Part shown: positions 59,428 through 64,000 of the stretch, piece after piece
Layout of the letters: each line of letters opens with the position of its first letter
Position numbering within the stretch: position 1 is the first letter of the stretch
Source: Marinobacterium_D sp050908845
Lineage (GTDB): Bacteria; Pseudomonadota; Gammaproteobacteria; Pseudomonadales; Balneatricaceae
DNA length: 64,000 nt
NCBI RefSeq assembly: GCF_050908845.1
Contig: NZ_CP194171.1
Coordinates: 2,046,001 to 2,110,000, forward strand
Direction: 5' to 3'
Made by a program: the position numbers and the translations under genes
The notes under the pieces: generated by a model
Database searches by the model: none
Told to the model about the DNA's origin: nothing
What the model saw: the letters and a program-made list of their open reading frames with translations, nothing else

Positions 59428-60666
59428 TCAGTGCAGCATGTTGCCGACGATATAGCTTCCGGAGAAACCCACCGAGTAAGCGATCAGCAGGAAAAATGAG
59501 TAGCGCGCGAAGCTGCCAAAGGTAACCGCTTCCACCTTGCTCATGGCGACGATACCCGCCGCCGAACCGATCACCAGCAGCGAACCGCCCACACCCACCG
59601 AGTAGGTCAGTGTCAGCCATTGCGCCGGTGTCATGGCGATATTGGCTTTGAGCATCGCCGCCGTCAGAGGCACGTTATCGACCAGTGAGGAGAGCAGGCC
59701 CATGACGAAGTTCGCGGCGGTAGTGGGCAGTACCTCGTAAATGCCGACCAGGGAGTTGAGTACGCCGATCTCCTTGAGCATGCCAACCAGCAGCAGAATC
59801 CCCAGGAAGAACAGCAGGGTGTCGTACTCGATCACGCGGATGTAATCGAGCAGACCCTCACGTTGATCCTTGTATAAAAAGCGACCGATCAGGAACATGA
59901 TCGACAGCCCGAACAGGAAGGTCAGGACTGGCGGGATACCGGCGATTACGTTGAGGATAATGGTGCCGATGATGGTCATCAGGAAGATCGCGGCGATCAC
60001 CATGCCGACCCGGTCGTCACGCCGCTCAGTGGGAATGATCTCCACCTCACCCTGGAGTGGCCGGGACAGCAGTGCTGCCAGCAGCATTACGCTGACCAGT
60101 GCCGGCAGCGACAGGAACAGCAGATCCTGAATCTCCACCTTGTCGGCCATGAAGATCATCAGCGTGGTGACATCGCCGGTGATCAGCGAGACGCCGCCGG
60201 AGTTGACCGCGAACACCACCATCACCGCAAATCTTCGCGTTTTTCGTGCATCCATGCGCAGCGACAGCACCAGCGCGATGGAGACCAGGGTCGCGGTGAT
60301 ATTGTCCGACAGGGATGAGAACACAAACGCAAAGCCGGCCACCATGAACATCAGCTTTTTCTCACCGACCCTGCGTGGCAGCACCTTATAGATCAGCGCC
60401 TCGATCAGACCCTGGTGGTTAAGGAAGGCGACGAAGGTCATGGCAGCCATCAGGAACAGCCACAGACTGGCGATTTCCAGCAGGTTTTCGTCCAGTTTCT
60501 CCCGGATCATCTCCGGCGACATGCCCGCTTCGGGGAAAAGAAAGATCAGTAACCAGGCAAGAGTGCCGAGGAAGAGGGTGGTTTTGGCCTTGTTGACGTG
60601 AATGACGTCCTCAAGAACGATCGACAGGAAAGCGACGCCCGCGATCAGGAGTAGCAGAAAATGCAT
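59428..60666 (-). CDS. nhaD: NhaD-type sodium:proton antiporter
   Basis: 412-residue inner-membrane antiporter of the NhaD family (ion transporter superfamily) with about twelve membrane segments. Conserved stretches are VLEDVIHVNKAKTTLFLGTL, SSLSDNITATLVSIAL, NSGGVSLITGDVTTLMIF and SSLVDNVPLTAAMLKA, the paired D-N motifs of the family. Start at 60666 (MHFLLLLIAG) is preferred over a TTG six codons upstream. Family members exchange Na+ for H+, which fits a marine lifestyle. Convergent with cysG. Confidence 0.92.
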   Translation of the reverse strand: MHFLLLLIAGVAFLSIVLEDVIHVNKAKTTLFLGTLAWLLIFLFPEAGMSPEMIREKLDENLLEIASLWLFLMAAMTFVAFLNHQGLIEALIYKVLPRRVGEKKLMFMVAGFAFVFSSLSDNITATLVSIALVLSLRMDARKTRRFAVMVVFAVNSGGVSLITGDVTTLMIFMADKVEIQDLLFLSLPALVSVMLLAALLSRPLQGEVEIIPTERRDDRVGMVIAAIFLMTIIGTIILNVIAGIPPVLTFLFGLSIMFLIGRFLYKDQREGLLDYIRVIEYDTLLFFLGILLLVGMLKEIGVLNSLVGIYEVLPTTAANFVMGLLSSLVDNVPLTAAMLKANIAMTPAQWLTLTYSVGVGGSLLVIGSAAGIVAMSKVEAVTFGSFARYSFFLLIAYSVGFSGSYIVGNMLH

Positions 60667-60962
60667 GCATGATGCCCCAGTCAAAGTGAGTGTGCAGCAT
60701 ATCGGCGGTCGATCATGCGAGGCTGAAGGGGGTAACGTTAATGTCGGGCTTTGGCGGCCCGGTGTTCGTTCCCTGAGCGAAGCAGAGGGTCAGTCAGTTG
60801 GACTGCACAGGATTGGTGCTTATTCTACTCCCGGTGCCTGCCTAGCTGAAGTCGCATGGCCTAGTGTTTTCGTACTAGTCCATTAGTTTTTGCGATAGCT
60901 ATCCCTCGCGCCCTGATTCCTGTCGGGTTGAGCAGGGTTTGTGCTGTCGCCGTGGCTGGTGT

Positions 60963-61712
60963 TCAGGGCGACTCAAACCGGGGGTCTTCACACCGGAGAC
61001 GGGTATAAAAAGGATGAAAGAGCTCTCCCGCTGCTGTGCTGTGAACCGGGTGTTTGCAGTAAAGGGTCAGCGTTTCTTCGATAACTTGCCCTTTGTCGGG
61101 TGAGATACCCAAGATGAGCCGGTGTGGCGCATCGCCAGGCTGACTGATCAGGCTCAGCTGGTGTCTCAGGTAAAGCCCGAGGCTGTCTAGCAGGCTGATG
61201 ACGCGCAGCGCTTCCGGCACTGGGAGCAGGATGAAGGCGGTTCCCGCGGCTGCAAGCAGGCGCGCGATAGCCTCAAGCAACGCGGGAAGCTCAAGGCTGA
61301 CATTATGCCTGGCCTGGGCGCGGCTATGGCAGCTGTTGTGTGTGGCGTCCTGAAAAAACGGCGGGTTGCAGATGATGCCGTCGTAGCGGTGCTGTGGTTG
61401 AAAGGCTGTGATGTCGCTCGTGTACAGGCTGAGCCGTTCGGCGTAGGGGCTGGTATCGAAGTTTCTGCGCGCCTGTTCGGCGGCTTCCGGATTGAGCTCT
61501 ACGGCATCAACCTGTGCCTGTGGCGCCCGTTGCGCCAGAAACAGAGCAAGCACCCCGCTGCCGGTGCCTATGTCGAGAATGCGCCCGCAGGACGCCAGTG
61601 GTGCCCAGGCGGCAAGGGCGCAGGCATCGGTGGTTACCTTCATCGCGGCGCCCTGTTGCTCGATACGGAAATTGCGGCACTGGAAAAAGCTGTTACGGCG
61701 GCGCTTGCTCAT
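60963..61712 (-). CDS. trmN6: tRNA1(Val) (adenine37-N6)-methyltransferase
   Basis: 249-residue SAM-dependent methyltransferase of the YfiC/TrmN6 family, which methylates A37 of tRNA-Val. Start at 61712 gives MSKRRRNSFFQCRNFRIEQQ; the long open frame upstream is chance. AMKVTTDACALAAWAP is the family N-terminal motif, LDIGTGSGVLALFLAQRAP the SAM site and CNPPFF the N6-adenine catalytic motif. Divergent from the GIY-YIG gene, 56 bases away. Confidence 0.92.
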   Translation of the reverse strand: MSKRRRNSFFQCRNFRIEQQGAAMKVTTDACALAAWAPLASCGRILDIGTGSGVLALFLAQRAPQAQVDAVELNPEAAEQARRNFDTSPYAERLSLYTSDITAFQPQHRYDGIICNPPFFQDATHNSCHSRAQARHNVSLELPALLEAIARLLAAAGTAFILLPVPEALRVISLLDSLGLYLRHQLSLISQPGDAPHRLILGISPDKGQVIEETLTLYCKHPVHSTAAGELFHPFYTRLRCEDPRFESP

Positions 61713-61768
61713 GGGAATCTGAACCCGAAATCTGGCGGCTTGCCGGGGATGCTGGCAAACTCGCGAAC

Positions 61769-62050
61769 ATGCAGCAATGGTATGTCTATATTTTGCGGTG
61801 TGCCGACGGAAGTTTCTATACCGGGGTGACCACCGATCTGGAGCGGCGTGAGCGCGAGCACAATGAGTGCAACCGCCTGGGTGCCCGCTATACCCGCGCC
61901 CGACGTCCGGTGGAACTGGTGTGGCATGAGACCCGGGCAAACCGTGCCGACGCGCTGAAACGCGAATATGCCATCAAGCGGATGAGGCGCAGTGCCAAGC
62001 TTCGGTTGTTAGCAGAAGAGGTGGATGTAACTTTGGGGATAAGTACGTAA
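61769..62050 (+). CDS. GIY-YIG endonuclease superfamily protein (UPF0213/YhbQ type)
   Basis: 93-residue single-domain GIY-YIG protein. WYVYILRCADGSFYTGVTTDL holds the two motif tyrosines (YVY and FYTGV), ERREREHN the conserved Arg/His, and DALKREYAIKRM the Glu region. Family role is uncertain; YhbQ-like proteins are implicated in DNA maintenance. Start at 61769 is dictated by the domain, although the ribosome site is weak; a longer frame to 61514 overlaps trmN6 antisense. Confidence 0.88.
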   Translation: MQQWYVYILRCADGSFYTGVTTDLERREREHNECNRLGARYTRARRPVELVWHETRANRADALKREYAIKRMRRSAKLRLLAEEVDVTLGIST

Positions 62051-62194
62051 GGGGATTTTTGTCGCCGATTCAGGACCCAAGCGCAGCTCTGGAGCGACTG
62101 TATGACGGGTGTTTGCGTTAACCGCGTCGCGATGAAAATCTTTCAGGAAAATGAACGGCCAAGGACCGGGCGGATGCGGAATCAGTGGCTATAC

Positions 62195-62326
62195 TGCTCT
62201 TGTACCAACACACAACAGGTGTGGTGAGTAGCAGGCATCCAATACCTCCATGCTTTTGCATGGTCTTTAGTCGGAATCTTTCCGGCACGATTAGGGGGCA
62301 TCTCGGCGGGATGCCCCCTTTTTATT
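62195..62326 (+). ncRNA. Candidate small RNA upstream of a terminator
   Basis: A stretch with no gene but a -10-like TATACT (62190-62195) and three hairpins in a row: 62204-62225, 62248-62263 (CCATGC, TTTT, GCATGG) and 62272-62284 (CGGAA/TTCCG), then a perfect 9-bp terminator (62294-62318) and T-run. No protein frame fits. The -35 is poor and no known RNA family was recognised. Confidence 0.5.
62294..62326 (+). terminator. Rho-independent terminator, plus strand
   Basis: GGGGGCATC (62294-62302) pairs perfectly with GATGCCCCC (62310-62318), followed by a T-rich tail (TTTTTATT). The T-run is on the plus strand, so it ends a plus-strand transcript (the candidate sRNA or the GIY-YIG gene), although it lies between convergent genes. 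Confidence 0.9.
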
Positions 62327-62347
62327 TGCCTGCTTCCAGGCTAGCGG

Positions 62348-64000
62348 TTATTGGTCGCGCTTCTGGAAGCTGCGACGACCGCCTTTCTGATTGCTGCTGG
62401 CACCCTTATCCATCCACGGACGAATATCCAGGCGCTGACCGCAGATACGCGCACGACGCAGAGTCTGCATGGTGTCGGTGTTCATGCCGCGCGGCAGGTC
62501 CACGGTGCTGAACTCGTCGCTGATGTTGATGCGGCCGATGCTGCGGCTTTCCAGGCCCGCTTCGTTGGCGATAGCGCCGACGATGTTGCCAGGCTTAACG
62601 CCGTGCTGGTAACCGACGCCGATCCAGAAACGCTCCATGCCGTCTGCCGGCGGCGCAGTGCGAGCCGGCTTGCGGCGCTGCTGGCCCGGAGCATCGTCAC
62701 GGCGCTCGCGGCGCGGACGAACGGCATTCGGGTCCGGCTCGTTTTCGTTGAGCAGGAACGGCTGGTCTGCGTACAGCAGCGACAGTGCCGCAGCGCAGGC
62801 TTTGGCCGGCTCCAGGGCGTCCTCGCCTTCGGTCAGGGAGGTGATCAGCTCCGCGAACTGGGCGCTGCTGTCGTTCTCTGCCGCTGCACTGATCCGCTGC
62901 TTCAAACGCTCCATGCGCAGGGCGTTGATCTCCTTGGCCGTCGGCAGCTTGAGCTGTTCCAGCGGCTGGCGGGTAGTGCGCTCGATCTGGCCCAGCAGGC
63001 GCTGCTCGCGCGGTGCCACGAACAGGATCGCGTCACCCTGACGACCGGCACGACCGGTACGGCCGATGCGGTGGATGTAGGATTCGGCATCGTACGGAAT
63101 GTCGTAGTTGATAACGTGGCTGATGCGCTCCACGTCCAGACCACGGGCGACCACGTCGGTGGCGATCACCACGTCCAGTTCACCACGCTTGAGTTTCTCT
63201 ACAATGCGCTCACGCTGCTGCTGGGCGATATCGCCGTGCAGGGCTGCGGCGGGGAATCCGGCAGCAGACAGCTGTTCGGCCAGCTCTTCGGTAGCGGTTT
63301 TGGTGCGTACGAAGATCAGGGCTGCATCATGCTCATGCTGTTCCAGCAGGCGAGTCAGGGCAGACATCTTGCTCATGCCGCGCACGGTCCATACGCGCTG
63401 GCGAATAGTGCTGGCGGTGGCTGTCTGCGCGGCGATCTTGATCAGTGCCGGCTCCTGCAGGTAGTTGTCTGCAATGCGGCGGATCACTGAGGGCATGGTG
63501 GCAGAGAACAGTGCAATCTGGCGCTGCGGCGGGGTGTGCTGAAGAATCCACTCCACGTCGTCGATAAAGCCCATGCGCAGCATTTCGTCAGCTTCGTCCA
63601 GTACCAGCGTCTGCAGGCGGTCCAGTTCCAGGGTGCCGCGACGCACGTGGTCCATAACGCGTCCGGGTGTACCGATAACAACCTGAACGCCGCGACGCAG
63701 AGCGCGCAGCTGGCTGTCATAGCCCTGGCCACCGTAGATGGACAGGGTGCGCAGGCCGGTCAGGTGGCGAGCGTATTTCTCGCAGGCTTCAGCAACCTGA
63801 AGTGCAAGCTCGCGGGTCGGCGCGAGGATCAGCAGCTGCGGGTGCTGCTTGGATGTGTCGATGCGCTGCAGCAGCGGCAGAGCGAAAGCGGCAGTTTTAC
63901 CTGTACCTGTCTGGGCCTGGCCCAGGATGTCGCGACCTTCAAGCAGCGGCGGAATAGAGCCGGCCTGAATGGGAGAGGGAGTCTCGTAGCCAACGTCGGC
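62348..64000 (-). CDS. deaD: DEAD-box RNA helicase DeaD/CsdA (5' end outside window)
   Basis: ATP-dependent RNA helicase for ribosome assembly and mRNA decay, especially in the cold. The frame is open to the window edge (first visible residues ADVGYETPSPIQAG), so the N terminus is missing. Motifs in order: Q-motif region, Walker A QAQTGTGKT, PTRELALQ, GTPGRVMDH, DEADEMLRMGF, SATMP, and in the second domain ATDVVARGLD and HRIGRTGRAGR. A DbpA-type RNA-binding domain follows near residues 460-530 of the fragment (FWIGVGYQHGVKPGNIVGAIANE), then a basic tail (NQKGGRRSFQKRDQ), as in CsdA. Confidence 0.95.
   Translation of the reverse strand, partial: ADVGYETPSPIQAGSIPPLLEGRDILGQAQTGTGKTAAFALPLLQRIDTSKQHPQLLILAPTRELALQVAEACEKYARHLTGLRTLSIYGGQGYDSQLRALRRGVQVVIGTPGRVMDHVRRGTLELDRLQTLVLDEADEMLRMGFIDDVEWILQHTPPQRQIALFSATMPSVIRRIADNYLQEPALIKIAAQTATASTIRQRVWTVRGMSKMSALTRLLEQHEHDAALIFVRTKTATEELAEQLSAAGFPAAALHGDIAQQQRERIVEKLKRGELDVVIATDVVARGLDVERISHVINYDIPYDAESYIHRIGRTGRAGRQGDAILFVAPREQRLLGQIERTTRQPLEQLKLPTAKEINALRMERLKQRISAAAENDSSAQFAELITSLTEGEDALEPAKACAAALSLLYADQPFLLNENEPDPNAVRPRRERRDDAPGQQRRKPARTAPPADGMERFWIGVGYQHGVKPGNIVGAIANEAGLESRSIGRINISDEFSTVDLPRGMNTDTMQTLRRARICGQRLDIRPWMDKGASSNQKGGRRSFQKRDQ

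Noticed and set aside
61514..61768. N-terminal extension of the GIY-YIG protein
   Set aside because: Overlaps trmN6 antisense and has Arg/Cys/Pro-rich composition; the domain begins at 61769.
1..64000. CRISPR arrays, insertion sequences, integrases, phage or restriction genes
   Set aside because: Looked for repeats with regular spacing, transposase motifs and phage genes; none seen.

Overview
The window is a stretch of bacterial chromosome from a gammaproteobacterium, probably a marine Oceanospirillales-type organism that fixes nitrogen. This is inferred from gene content: minCDE, nrdAB with a YfaE-type ferredoxin, an rnf cluster ending in nth, pgi/glk, ast arginine catabolism, cysDN/cysI/cysH/cysG, a Pseudomonas-like MCP and a genuine NifS. 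The genus cannot be fixed from sequence alone. Coding density is high. I see no insertion sequence, prophage, integron or CRISPR array, so the window reads as core genome with a few accessory modules.

Layout. 0-3 kb: 3' part of nifS (start lies just outside the window), then a flavin oxidase. 3-7 kb (minus strand): a zinc-type operon resembling Vibrio zrgABCDE (two DUF2796 proteins, MacB/LolCDE-like ATPase and permease, DUF3299 protein) behind a Zur-like palindrome. 7-10 kb: tag and minCDE. 10-16 kb (minus): astC, an M20 peptidase, astD and astB; neither astA nor astE is present. 16-20 kb: a CZB-domain chemoreceptor and an Orn/Lys/Arg decarboxylase. 20-25 kb: secreted subtilase, fadD, and a NifX-like gene preceded by a sigma-54 promoter and a NifA-type upstream site. 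25-31.5 kb: AEC transporter, lipoprotein, purEK, a yybP-ykoY-type manganese riboswitch before a GDT1/UPF0016 exporter, an HPF-like protein and a DegQ/HtrA protease. 31.6-35.3 kb: pgi and glk divergent, then tRNA-Tyr. 35.5-39.5 kb: nrdA, nrdB and ferredoxin behind tandem NrdR boxes. 40-49 kb (minus): rnfABCDGE, then a REC-CheC protein, a PAS-GGDEF cyclase and nth. 49-59.4 kb: assimilatory sulfate reduction (cysDN, TSUP permease, cysI, DUF934, cysH, a 707-residue unknown protein, cysG). 59.4-64 kb: NhaD antiporter, trmN6, a GIY-YIG protein, a candidate small RNA and the 3' part of deaD, which runs off the window.

How the genes work together. CysDN makes APS; CysH and CysI reduce the activated sulfate to sulfide; CysG supplies the siroheme of CysI. 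CysN carries a C-terminal relic of APS kinase that has lost its P-loop, so a separate CysC must exist elsewhere if PAPS is made. NifS, NifX and Rnf are three functions used in nitrogenase maturation and electron supply. The most notable points are the NifA/sigma-54 arrangement before the nifX-like gene, the Zur-type zinc operon, the M20 enzyme inside the ast cluster, the degenerate kinase domain on CysN, the riboswitch, and a structured candidate sRNA near 62.2 kb. I found no wholly unknown multi-gene system.
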